Assembly (NCBI RefSeq): GCF_947507565.1
Contig: NC_089179.1
Location: 1,302,681 to 1,366,680 of the forward strand
DNA from: Oscarella lobularis
Lineage: Eukaryota; Porifera; Homoscleromorpha; Homosclerophorida; Oscarellidae
Direction of reading: 5' to 3'
Length of the DNA: 64,000 bases
Shown here piece after piece: positions 12,501 through 23,106 of this stretch. The notes beneath the pieces were generated by a model. The model did not search any database, had not been told where the DNA came from, and saw nothing but the letters and a program-made list of their open reading frames with translations. Positions within the stretch are counted from its first letter, which is position 1. Each line of letters starts with the position of its first letter. A program made the position numbers and the translations under genes.

Positions 12501-12788
12501 TCTACTGTACATACCTCCATTTGATCAGGATTCTTGAGAAGAGACGTGAAGCTGGACTCAAATTCTGGCACGATATCGTCTACGTCCAATTCTTCTTCGT
12601 GGAGCACGTAGCCGCTGATGTAGTAAGCTTTATGAGAAGGTGTTATGACACGTCACATAACTCATTTGCTGGGCGTACAATTTTCCACGCGTTTTTTGCT
12701 TCTTAGACCGACTTTGCGACGACCAGCCGTTGAGATTGCGTGAGACAACGGACGAGCTTTGTGTGACTTGGCGTGACGGCGTCGGCAT
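9588..12788 (-). CDS. R3HDM4: R3H domain-containing protein 4 orthologue
   Basis: Seven exons join in frame to give 234 residues: 12652..12788, 12515..12614, 10116..10236, 9975..10060, 9838..9923, 9715..9791 and 9588..9685. The N-terminal basic stretch and the block TWREFLNRSEEEQVRYLRS correspond to the R3H-associated region of human R3HDM4. The later blocks DCFRRISRRLRSVL and NSYNRLLLHAVCQYLHLCSA match its R3H domain, a putative single-stranded nucleic-acid-binding fold. The human protein is 268 residues (from memory), so this copy is close to full length. Intron 2 (10237..12514, 2278 nt) is exceptional in this genome and is filled by palindromic repeats. Intron 1 as modelled is only 37 nt, so its exact donor is uncertain. 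The molecular function of the family is poorly known. Confidence 0.85.
10366..12490. repeat. repeat-filled intron of R3HDM4: minisatellite flanks around a palindromic ~600-bp tandem array
   Basis: The outer flanks (about 10366..10505 and 12365..12490) share short units containing ACTCACAGGGTCCATGAGTA and TAATAATTTCAAAGACAAT. Between them are about three tandem copies of a ~600-bp unit. The anchor TTGCGGTTTTCTCGCC recurs at 10511, 11121 and 11707, giving periods of about 610 and 586. Each unit carries an inverted repeat starting ATCTTAGCATATTTCACT and ending with its complement, at 10868..10930, 11469..11518 (shorter loop) and 12050..12112. A G-rich stretch (GGGCGGGGGCGGCGGCGGGG) follows each palindrome. 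A half palindrome remains near 12296..12316. No transposase is encoded. The same unit occurs in the OSBP intron. Confidence 0.9.
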
Positions 12789-13163
12789 CGCGATCGGGGC
12801 GTATTCTCTTGTGTCGAATCCAATTCGTCTGTGATTACCGCACTAGCGGTACAGGAGAAAGAGTTGGCGCTTGGTCTTGGAGTGTTGCGGCTAAAGCTAA
12901 CCCCATCGCAACTTGTTCCATGGCCAAAAACGCGCAGAGAAGGAAAGTACTACTGATTTGCAATCGTCTCACGCAATCCGATGTCCCGGAACACCCGCCT
13001 TTGTCTTACCAGCAATATTTTTCATTGCGATTTCCTATCCGATTGAAGCGACTTGGACTGCCTGTCAAAAGAAAGGCTAAAATCTTTTCTTTCTGTGGAT
13101 TTCGACACAGTGTAGGCGGGGGAGAGAAGTGTCCCGTTTGCGTTGCCTTAGCGACGAAGTCTG

Positions 13164-13699
13164 ATGTCCGAAGCCGACGTCGTTCTACCCAGCTGTACAG
13201 CTTGGGACTACGACCAGGTGGCCGACTGGATATCCAGTCAGGGATTTCCACAGTACAAGGTCAGTCCTTGAGACAACACGTGCTGTTTACCGATAGCAAC
13301 GCCCATATTCTACAAACAAGCAGGAATGCTTTAGAGGAAACATGATCAACGGGAGAAAACTGATTCGAGTCGACGCCTCAACTCTACCGAGCATGGGCGT
13401 AACCGATTTCGAGCACGTCAAGGTCAATTTAGTAAACTTCCGTGGGCAAACGAAACAGACTAACTTCTCAATAATCTCAGATAATTTCGAAGCATATTCG
13501 CGACCTTCTCGGAATCGAAGCGCCCGACTGGTCAAAGACCATTACGTTACCGCCTCTTGATGATCTCGCCATGCATCTGGAGCTGAAAAGCCACAGCGGC
13601 GTGGAATCGGATCAACGACAATTTGAACCGCCGGGGCCCAACCCGGCCCTGAAAACGGGAGCTATACGGCTCGTGTCCGTTAGGGAGAGAAAAATGTAG
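13164..13699 (+). CDS. SAMD15: SAM-domain protein, SAMD15-like
   Basis: Three exons (13164..13259, 13324..13422, 13481..13699) join in frame to give 137 residues. A sterile alpha motif domain occupies roughly residues 13-85 (WDYDQVADWISSQGFPQY, NMINGRKLIRVDAS, HIRDLLGIE). The following TITLPPLDD/ELKSHSGVESD segment matches the region after the SAM domain of vertebrate SAMD15, as I remember it. The protein is much shorter than human SAMD15 because the long N-terminal repeat region is absent. SAM domains mediate homo- or hetero-oligomerisation; no other domain is present. The gene is divergent from R3HDM4 with 375 bp between start codons. Confidence 0.85.
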
Positions 13700-13801
13700 G
13701 GAAAGAGTACGAGGAACATAGGCTAGGGTTAAAAAAACGCCTGCCTCTAAGACTAGATTTCTCATAAAAAGCAGTAATTAAATTTTATCATTCCATTTCA
13801 T

Positions 13802-16800
13802 TTACCGCATGGTGTCGAGTCGAATCATACGTATTTTGTTTGAATCGACCAGAACGCACGCCGCCTCATTTCCCGAGCCGCAGTAGTGAGACGACGAGAA
13901 GACGGTTAGCAATTTGCCGTGATGCTGAACCTGAGAGAAGCACTGGTTCTAATTGCGTGTGACGACAAAGAAATCGCAACCTGAAAGCCGATCTGCTTCA
14001 CTTCGTGCGCTCTAATGACGTGGGAGAGATCGTTTCTTCTTAGGAAGGATTCCAGAGCTTCTTCACTAATGACAATAGCACTGCCTCGCAATCCCGGTTA
14101 GGGATCAAATTCGTACAATACCTGAAAATGTTAGCTGTTGCCCTTTTTTCATTGAACGCAAACCCTCCGTTAGCTTCCAATTCCTTTCGTATCTCTTCGC
14201 TAGTTTCAATATTCCTGGCAGTAGAGATAAGGTTTTTGAATGTCGCCTTTCCGTACCGACGGCACTCGCCTTGCCGGGTCACTCCACATTAATTCCCAAG
14301 CTAGTGGACTCTCCACTTCGGGGTCTTTCATTACCGGCGGAATGCGGTCTATTGCGGACACCTTACCCTTGCCGTAGCAAGGTCTCGGAATACCGCCGTG
14401 CACGCAAAAAATCTACGTGCAAGAACTTTAACGGATAGCATATACGCGACGAAAGATGGAAGCTCGCCTTGTCGTCGACTATTGCCGCAACCGGCATAGC
14501 GTCGAAGCAATCATTGATTGCCTCCCAAATCTGCTTACCCACCATGTCCCCAAATTTCTCAATACACTCGCTACGCAGCAAAAACAATGCTGTGTACTGT
14601 ACGTGCTATACTACGCTTACTCCTTGAATGTAAAGGATTCTTGTATAGAACGTAGTTCATGGTTTCCCCGAATGAGAAAGAATTTCGACGGCGCTAAGAG
14701 CTTCTGAGAAAATAAATAGGCAATAACCTGAAAAAACAGACAGCAGAGAAAGGCCATTTTCGAAGAGCAACCAATAGTCGTCGACCACTTACCTCAACTC
14801 CGTCATCGCCACGATCAACGTAATCACCCAAGAATAGAAAATTACACGGAGTCAGATGGGGACCCATGCGCCAAAGGACTTTCTCAAAGCATACCAAGTC
14901 GTGAAAATTACCGTGTATATCTCCTATAGAAAAGTCTTGCCCGAAATCGGTCACGCAGAAGGTGTGCTTTTACCTAAAATATATGTCGGCGCTTTGAGAC
15001 GGACGAGTCTCGGTTCCGATTTGAATAAGTCTCTCATTTTTTGACAGAGCGAGAGAAGGCAGACGGAAAGCGCCGTCCGATTGACGGGACCCCACGAAAA
15101 CGCTTCCTTCTCGTGTCCGCTGCCGTCGTTCTTCAGCGCCCTCTCAAAATACCGCAAACCGGACAACATTTCATTAGGATTCGATTTCTGAAAAGGGAGA
15201 ATACGAGAAAAGAAGAAAAAGGTCTCGTCCCTTTCCGACTACCTGATCAAACGAATCGACGGACATCATTCGAAAGAATTTGCTCTTCTCCATTTCCGGA
15301 TCCAAATACCTCGACGCCGTCGCGTCGTCCTCGTCCTCGTCGTCGCCGTCGTCGCCGTCCGTCGCCTTCAAGTCCCACAAGGCGTTCACGTCGCTCAGCG
15401 TTCCACTCCGTCGCACTTTGACCGTATGCGTTGCCAATTCGTAATGCTTGTGCTGCGTCGACGGCGTCGCAAAGATGAGCGGTTTCTCCAGAGGACGATC
15501 GTCGGTATACACTTCCGACTCAGTCTCGTGTCGCATTCGTTTCGCCGACGACGCCGCCGCCGCCGACGACGACGACTCGTCTGCCGTCGCTGCCGTCGAC
15601 GACAGTCGAACTCTCGCCGGACTGTCGACGGCGCGCGGAGGCAAACGAGCCGGCCGATCCCACTTTGATTTGGGCTTCGGTGACACTTGAACGGCGTTCG
15701 GAATGACGAGTAAGGCCGCCGTCGCCGCCGCGTTGACCAGCGTCTCGGTGATGCTGAAGCCGGGCGTTGGAGCCGGCGACTTGGTGACGGGACTGTGAAC
15801 GAGTCGAAACAGGGCCGACGTGCCGCGAAATTTCAGCGAACCAACCGCTTTCAGGAAGGAGTCGAGCGACACCGTTCCATCGGTGTGATCGAGAACGCTA
15901 CACGTGGGTTAGCGCTTAGATACAACGAGAATCGACGACTCACTCGAGACTTGTGCAAAGTTCCGCATCGACGTCGTCATCCAGTAACGTGTCTCCTCTA
16001 CCGCGGCGTATGTCCATGACGAGAGACCTAGGAAACGTCCTTGCTATAAACCAACTCTACATTTGTTTCATTCAGACGCTATTACTCCTACCTCACTTCT
16101 TTCCTTGATAACTTTCCGTCTTTGTCGGCATCGTAGAAACGAAATATGTACTGGCAGCGAATTGCACCCGCCTTGCCACCGTGCTTCGTCGTTGGATCCA
16201 TCGCCGCGAGTCCTTGGAGAAATTCAAAATAGTTGATACCTTCTGGATTGTTTGCAACGTTAAACGCTCGATAGCATGACGAACATTGTTCCATCAACAC
16301 CCCAAGGCCCAGTAGAATTTTAGTAAACGCTTTTTCCGGCAACAATTTGCTGAAACTTCCCGTCGACTGAACGAATAGTTCCTTCAACTTCTGCTGTTCT
16401 ATGTGTACACAGAGCATATACAGTAATGGGAAAACGGCTCTCTGAACAGGGTTCTGCCCACATGGGTCGGCATGGGTCGGCCCCGACCCTATCTCTCCTG
16501 TAATAAATTACAGTGAAATTACAAAGACTGGCCAACTGTTCTCTCTTGTAACACAGTAAAAGTACAAAGGATTGGCCAACTGTTCTCTCCTGTAATAAAA
16601 TTACAAGGGACTGGCCAACTGTTCTCTCCTGTAATAAATTACAGTAAAATTACAAGGAACTGGCCAACTGTTCTCTCCTGTAATAAATTACAGTGAAATT
16701 ACAAGGGACTGGCCAACTGTTCTCTCCTGTAATAAATTACAGTAAAATTACAAGGGACTGGCCAACTGTTCTCTCCTGTAATAAATTACAGTGAATTTAC

Positions 16801-19800
16801 AAGGGACTGGCCAACTGTTCTCTCCTGTAATAAATTACAGTGAAATTACAAGGGACTGGCCAACTGTTCTCTCCTGTAATAAATTACAGTGAAATTACAA
16901 GGGACTGGCCAACTGTTCTCTCCTGTAATAAATTACAGTGAAATTACAAGGGACTGGCCAACTGTTCTCTCCTGTAATAAATTACAGTGAAATTACAAGG
17001 GACTGGCCAACTGTTCTCTCCTGTAATAAATTACAGTGAAATTACAAGGGACTGGCCAACTGTTCTCTCCTGTAATAAATTACAGTGAAATTACAAGGGA
17101 CTGGCCAACTGTTCTCTCCTGTAATAAATTACAGTGAAATTACAAGGGACTGGCCAACTGTTCTCTCCTGTAATAAATTACAGTGAAATTACAAGGGACT
17201 GGCCAACTGTTCTCTCCTGTAATAAATTACAGTGAATTTACAAGGGACTGGCCAACTGTTCTCTCCTGTAATAAATTACAGTGAATTTACAAGGGACTGG
17301 CCAACTGTTCTCTCCTGTAATAAATTACAGTAAAATTACAAGGAACTGGCCAACTGTTCTCTCCTGTAATAAATTACAGTGAAATTACAAGGGACTGGCC
17401 AACTGTTCTCTCCTGTAATAAATTACAGTGAAATTACAAGGGACTGGCCAACTGTTCTCTCCTGTAATAAATTACAGTGAAATTACAAGGGACTGGCCAA
17501 CTGTTCTCTCCTGTAATAAATTACAGTGAAATTACAAGGGACTGGCCAACTGTTCTCTCCTGTAATAAATTACAGTGAAATTACAAGGGACTGGCCAACT
17601 GTTCTCTCCTGTAATAAATTACAGTGAAATTACAAGGGACTGGCCAACTGTTCTCTCCTGTAATAAATTACAGTGAATTTACAAGGGACTGGCCAACTGT
17701 TCTCTCCTGTAATAAATTACAGTGAATTTACAAGGGACTGGCCAACTGTTCTCTCCTGTAATAAATTACAGTAAAATTACAAGGAACTGGCCAACTGTTC
17801 TCTCCTGTAATAAATTACAGTAAAATTACAAGGGACTGGCCAACTGTTCTCTCCTGTAATAAATTACAGTGAAATTACAAGGGACTGGCCAACTGTTCTC
17901 TCCTGTAATAAATTACAGTGAAATTACAAGGGACTGGCCAACTGTTCTCTCCTGTAATAAATTACAGTGAAATTACGAGGGACTGGCCAACTGTTCTCTC
18001 CTGTAATAAATTACAGTGAATTTACAAGGGACTGGCCAACTGTTCTCTCCTGTAATAAATTACAGTGAAATTACAAGGGACTGGCCAACTGTTCTCTCCT
18101 GTAATAAATTACAGTGAATTTACAAGGGACTGGCCAACTGTTCTCTCCTGTAATAAATTACAGTGAAATTACAAGGGACTGGCCAACTGTTCTCTCCTGT
18201 AATAAATTACAGTGAAATTACAAGGGACTGGCCAACTGTTCTCTCCTGTAATAAATTACAGTAAAATTACAAGGGACTGGCCAACTGTTCTCTCCTGTAA
18301 TAAATTACAGTGAAATTACAAGGGACTGGCCAACTGTTCTCTCCTGTAATAAATTACAGTGAAATTACAAGGGACTGGCCAACTGTTCTCTCCTGTAATA
18401 AATTACAGTGAAATTACGAGGGACTGGCCAACTGTTCTCTCCTGTAATAAATTACAGTGAATTTACAAGGGACTGGCCAACTGTTCTCTCCTGTAATAAA
18501 TTACAGTGAAATTACAAGGGACTGGCCAACTGTTCTCTCCTGTAATAAATTACAGTGAATTTACAAGGGACTGGCCAACTGTTCTCTCCTGTAATAAATT
18601 ACAGTGAAATTACAAGGGACTGGCCAACTGTTCTCTCCTGTAATAAATTACAGTGAAATTACAAGGGACTGGCCAACTGTTCTCTCCTGTAATAAATTAC
18701 AGTGAAATTACAAGGGACTGGCCAACTGTTCTCTCCTGTAATAAATTACAGTGAAATTACAAGGGACTGGCCAACTGTTCTCTCCTGTAATAAATTACAG
18801 TGAATTTACAAGGGACTGGCCAACTGTTCTCTCCTGTAATAAATTACAGTGAATTTACAAGGGACTGGCCAACTGTTCTCTCCTGTAATAAATTACAGTG
18901 AAATTACAAGGGACTGGCCAACTGTTCTCTCCTGTAATAAATTACAGTGAATTTACAAGGGACTGGCCAACTGTTCTCTCCTGTAATAAATTACAGTGAA
19001 TTTACAAGGGACTGGCCAACTGTTCTCTCCTGTAATAAATTACAGTAAAATTACAAGGAACTGGCCAACTGTTCTCTCCTGTAATAAATTACAGTAAAAT
19101 TACAAGGGACTGGCCAACTGTTCTCTCCTGTAATAAATTACAGTGAAATTACAAGGGACTGGCCAACTGTTCTCTCCTGTAATAAATTACAGTGAAATTA
19201 CAAGGGACTGGCCAACTGTTCTCTCCTGTAATAAATTACAGTGAAATTACAAGGGACTGGCCAACTGTTCTCTCCTGTAATAAATTACAGTGAAATTACA
19301 AGGGACTGGCCAACTGTTCTCTCCTGTAATAAATTACAGTGAATTTACAAGGGACTGGCCAACTGTTCTCTCCTGTAATAAATTACAGTGAATTTACAAG
19401 GGACTGGCCAACTGTTCTCTCCTGTAATAAATTACAGTGAAATTACAAGGGACTGGCCAACTGTTCTCTCCTGTAATAAATTACAGTGAAATTACAAGGG
19501 ACTGGCCAACTGTTCTCTCCTGTAAGAAATTACAGTGAAATTACAAGGGACTGGCCAACTGTTCTCTCCTGTAAGAAATTACAGTGAAATTACAAGGGAC
19601 TGGCCAACTGTTCTCTCCTGTAAGAAATTACAGTGAAATTACAAGGGACTGGCCAACTGTTCTCTCCTGTAATAAATTACAGTGAATTTACAAGGGACTG
19701 GCCAACTGTTCTCTCCTGTAATAAATTACAGTGAATTTACAAGGGACTGGCCAACTGTTCTCTCCTGTAATAAATTACAGTGAAAAATTACAAGGGACTG

Positions 19801-20763
19801 GACAACTGTTCTAAATTACAGTAAAATTACAAGGGACTGGCCAACTGTTCTCTCCTGTAATAAATTACAGTAAAATGACAAGGGACTGGCCAACTGTTCT
19901 ATTGTAAAATTGCGTATTATATCTATTCTTCCAGACCTTCTTCCCAAAGTTAAAAAATTCTCGGCAGAACCCTGTAATGTACTGGTGGCCTCCTCCCCCG
20001 CTGTACCTGACTGAAGATATCCCGCTGCTTTTAGAAGCTCCTGATTGGCCTCGGGCAAACTGCCCGGTCCGTTTTTCCAAAACGTGTCCGTCGGACTGTC
20101 GATTTCCATCGCTGCTCCTGCTGCTTCCGCCGTAGGCTTCTCATTGAGCAATATAAGCGGCTTTACAAACTTTCGTCGGCTGCTTGACGCCGTTGCCGCC
20201 GAAGGCGGCGGCGGGGGCGCTGTCGTATCGTCAGTACAAGAGGAAGACAAAGCCGACAGCGGAACGATCTGACCTCCTAAACGGAGAGTTATTAGACCCC
20301 CCTTCGTCGGTTACTTTCGCTTTATTCTACCGTTCTTCACGTATTTCGTCCACTCGACGGCTTCCTCGCTTGCTCGCGCCGCGTCCTCCTTTAAGATCTC
20401 ATCGACAACGAACCATCGAAACGATTTGTCATCGGACGGCGCCGAATCGACGGCGGCGACGTAGACGACTTTCAAACTCGCTTCGCTTCTTCTCGCGACG
20501 AGCGAGTGCTCCATTCGAAGCAGACCCTCTAGTTTGCCACCGAATGGCTGCGAAGAAATCGTGCGCTCGTGTTTTCGCGTCTTGCAAACGACCTGCGATA
20601 CCTCTACTAGCGATTTAGCGGCGCCGTGAAACGTTTCGTCTCGCTGGAGGTTGCGTCTCGGCAGCGACCATTCGTTCGACGTCGATTCTTTTTGGAGAAG
20701 AGTCCGAGCGTTGACGTCTCGAACGAGAACTGCGACGACGCCTCGCGTACTGACAGCCGCCAT
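13802..20763 (-). CDS. Nudix-like / EF-hand / PPP Ser-Thr phosphatase fusion protein
   Basis: Thirteen exons give 922 residues: 20331..20763, 20007..20276, 16092..16398, 15944..16027, 15243..15897, 14974..15187, 14793..14923, 14621..14727, 14468..14570, 14270..14412, 14122..14214, 13981..14080 and 13802..13930. All phases agree. Residues ~1-155 resemble a Nudix fold ([21 protein letters not shown]), but the Nudix box has lost its catalytic glutamates. A proline/serine linker follows, then an EF-hand region with a canonical loop [12 protein letters not shown] (~324-335) and a weaker one near 367-378. After a low-complexity linker comes a complete PPP phosphatase with GDIHGN (~655), GDYVDRG (~687), RGNHE (~718), HGG (~773), RAHE (~870) and SHYCG (~894), so metal-dependent Ser/Thr phosphatase activity is expected, probably calcium-tuned. 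EF-hands here precede the phosphatase, the reverse of PPEF. Two introns use GC donors. The start may instead be the ATG at 20805. Intron 2 holds a 3.4-kb satellite. Confidence 0.85.
16447..19974. mobile_element. possible satellite-carrying element bounded by inverted CAGGGTTCTGCC ends
   Basis: CAGGGTTCTGCC occurs at 16447..16458 and its reverse complement at 19963..19974, enclosing the 49-bp satellite array. CAGGG-type termini resemble hAT-family ends. Just inside the left end is a GGGTCGG-rich hairpin-forming stretch, and the same end sequence recurs at 62059..62125 in inverted orientation. No transposase is encoded, and the flanking 8 bases do not match each other, so a simple insertion with a clean target-site duplication is not demonstrated. 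The right end overlaps coding exon surroundings inside intron 2. Confidence 0.45.
16492..19916. repeat. 49-bp satellite array A, highly homogeneous
   Basis: Roughly 70 near-identical copies of a 49-bp unit (estimated from length) lie in intron 2 of the phosphatase fusion gene. The unit reads GGCCAACTGTTCTCTCCTGT, then AATAAATTACAGTGAAATTA, then CAAGGGACT. It contains the 16-bp perfect palindrome CTGTAATAAATTACAG. Variation is limited to a few recurring single-base variants (gtgaaatt/gtgaattt/gtaaaatt, aagggact/aaggaact), which appear in blocks and suggest recent multi-unit amplification. Confidence 0.97.
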
Positions 20764-20835
20764 TTTTTTCGGTTGCGAGCCCGGACAACGTCGGACGTGC
20801 GTCATTATAAATTCACTAATCACTAATGAATGTGG

Positions 20836-23043
20836 CTACGCTTGTTCTTTGTCGTACTTAGCTGCAACGTAGGCAAGTCCCCATTTGAGATTGGTTAGGA
20901 GGAACTTCAGAGCTTTAGTCCAGTGTTCCTCTGAGTTCAGCGTCATCCTGTTTTGATACTTTTAGTACATCACCTATTTCTTCACATGCTAGACTTACTT
21001 CACGGAAAATTCGCCGTGCGCGTCGCCAATTTTATCTTTCTCAATTCTAACGTCACTCAATGTCGAAAGCAAATAAATACTGTACGTCATACAAACCTGT
21101 ACGGAAGATGGAAGCCAGATCCCGCTTTTTCAATACCAACTTTAAACTAGACCCACGCAAACGCATTTCTTTCCTAGTCAGACAAACTGTGTCCGTCTCC
21201 TACCTGTTGAAGACAATCGAGAAAGGCAACCATTGCTTGGTCAAATCTAAAGATACACTATGATCATCTGTCAAAAACGGAAGCTTCATCTCACTTGCTG
21301 TTCCACAAAAACTTCAAACCACCTGTACCGAAACTAACACGCGACAGCTACGTCATACGAGCCCCATCACGTATGAAAAATGCTTACAGTGGCAGATCTT
21401 TCTTTTTCTCTCCCAGCACTTCAATATATGATTGATTTCCGAAAGGTATGAGCTTGTATCTGCCACGTGGCCATATCTGTTCGTATCTGTTGGACTGATA
21501 ACAGTGACGCACCTTTCAAATCGAAGACTTAATTGATTCGCCAAGGCGTGGAGCAGCAGTATCGCTTGACCCCACGCAGCATTAATTTCGCTCCACTCAA
21601 CCTAATAGCCCAAGCAATGCTACAATTTCAAATCAATATATAAAAGACGTACAGGAACTCCGGGGAGTCTTCCCAATCGAAAGCCATTGATAGTTCCAAA
21701 ATGACCGCTATGCCTTGAGAAGAGCCCATCACCAGCTGATTATCTATATGCAATATTATAGCTGACCAGATGTGAAATGTCATGTTAAAAATATTTGTTT
21801 TCTTGAGTTTTTCAAGTTGACTTTGAGCGTGTTTCAACTGAATGTCCGTGCTAAAAAAGACGGCGTTCTTCTTTTATGGAGTACTCTATACGCTGCATAT
21901 ACTTACCATTGTTGTTGTTCCAGCAGTTCGTTTTTCTGATACTGATACATAGATAAACGTTCAAGGTATCTAACAGAAAATGAGTATCACTTGAGAGAAC
22001 AGCGCGATGCATAGTAATTACGCCTTTTCCTCGGCCTCTAAACGCTTCAATTCGTTTTGTTCTTTTTCCATCGTTCGACCAACTTCCTTTCGTTCTTCGT
22101 CCATTGAAACGACGCGCTTCTTCAAGTCCTTCTCTTCTTTCAAGAGCTGACAGATATGAAAGACTACCTTGTTATGTCAAAAAGAACATCTCCGACCCAC
22201 TTTAGCCAGCTTTTCAGACAGAGACGTCTCGTCTTCGTCAGTATCGCTATCGTTTTCTTCATCTCCATCCAAGAGTTGTTGTAAGTATGAGCTAATAAGT
22301 GCACTTCGCAATGCATAATATGTCTGAAGTAGATCACCACCTATAGTGCTGATTCTCTTCCTTCACTTTTTCTGTCTCGCGACTCAGCTGAGTGCAAACA
22401 TCTTCAGCGCAATCCTACAGTAGCTTACGACAATAGATTAAGCGTGCAAAGAATTCTTATCCCGCGCACCTGACACAGAGGATGATCGAAGTCTCCTTGA
22501 CTGGTCAGAATATCAAACAAATGAGCAGCAATCTAGGGGCAACAGTTCCACACATTTTTTACCCCCTCTACTTCAACGCTACTACTTTAATCTGGTAACT
22601 CATTTCTCCCATTTGAACTTGATCGGGTTCGGTTAGCCTATGAAATTCGCTGCCATGCGTTGTAGTGGCCCTGGAGAAGCGACAAGTAGATAAGCAAATT
22701 CAATTTACGCTTTGCAAGGACCTCATTCGAGTGATGGAACGCTTTGACACGTTTTCGTGAGTAGGAAAATCCTAGTCAAGAAAAACTCTGTAGATCTCTA
22801 CTGAACGCTCGAAATCCCAACGCTATCAAATACATGCAGTTTTACTCACCTTCTCGCTACTAGCATCTTTTTCGGCAGGCGACGTAGCTGAAGAAAGTGG
22901 TGAGGCTCGGACACGGGTTTTGTAACTGCAATCTTACATGCCAAGGCGCGAAGACTTGCCGACGTGGCTCCTTTAAACGTTACATCAAGTTCGACAGGCT
23001 GGTAGCAACGCTGACAGAAGAAATTCACCGCTTTCGCGGCCAT
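20836..23043 (-). CDS. BECN1: Beclin-1, autophagy regulator
   Basis: The ATG at 23043 opens with [16 protein letters not shown], the conserved Beclin N-terminal zinc-binding-like CxxC segment. Successive small exons give [16 protein letters not shown], a coiled-coil ([21 protein letters not shown], shortened here to its core), [13 protein letters not shown], and the evolutionarily conserved domain segments [20 protein letters not shown] and [20 protein letters not shown], ending KYDKEQA with the stop at 20836. This matches Beclin-1/Vps30/Atg6, the scaffold of the class III PI3-kinase complexes that start autophagy and endosomal trafficking. Introns are ~50-120 nt. The stop lies only 31-72 nt upstream of the next same-strand start codon. 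The gene is divergent from VPS37 across 63 bp. Confidence 0.92.
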
Positions 23044-23106
23044 GGTCAGCTAAATAAGCCGGGAGATTTTCATGTGACCAACAATGATGTCATTGAGTGC
23101 GTTGAG
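23044..23106. promoter_or_regulatory. 63-bp bidirectional promoter/5' UTR interval, BECN1 / VPS37
   Basis: The start codons at 23043 (minus) and 23107 (plus) leave only 63 bp between them, so transcription must start here or inside the opposing gene. The plus-strand start is the only in-frame ATG found upstream of the Mod(r) domain. If VPS37 has an upstream 5' exon, the interval would overlap BECN1. Confidence 0.4.

Noticed and set aside
15426-15690. Arg/Asp-rich plus-strand frames
   Set aside because: They are antisense to the low-complexity linker exon of the phosphatase fusion.
16439-19982. hAT transposon insertion with an 8-bp target duplication
   Set aside because: The flanks TCTCTGAA and TAATGTAC do not match, so only the terminal motif is reported and not a full insertion.
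20311-20823. Separate Nudix-like gene ending at 20311
   Set aside because: Splicing at 20330/20277 joins it in phase to the EF-hand/phosphatase exons, and the downstream frame has no ATG of its own.
22897-23106. Longer VPS37 N-terminus starting at 22897
   Set aside because: That frame begins with GTG, overlaps Beclin-1 coding sequence on the other strand and has no in-frame ATG before 23107.
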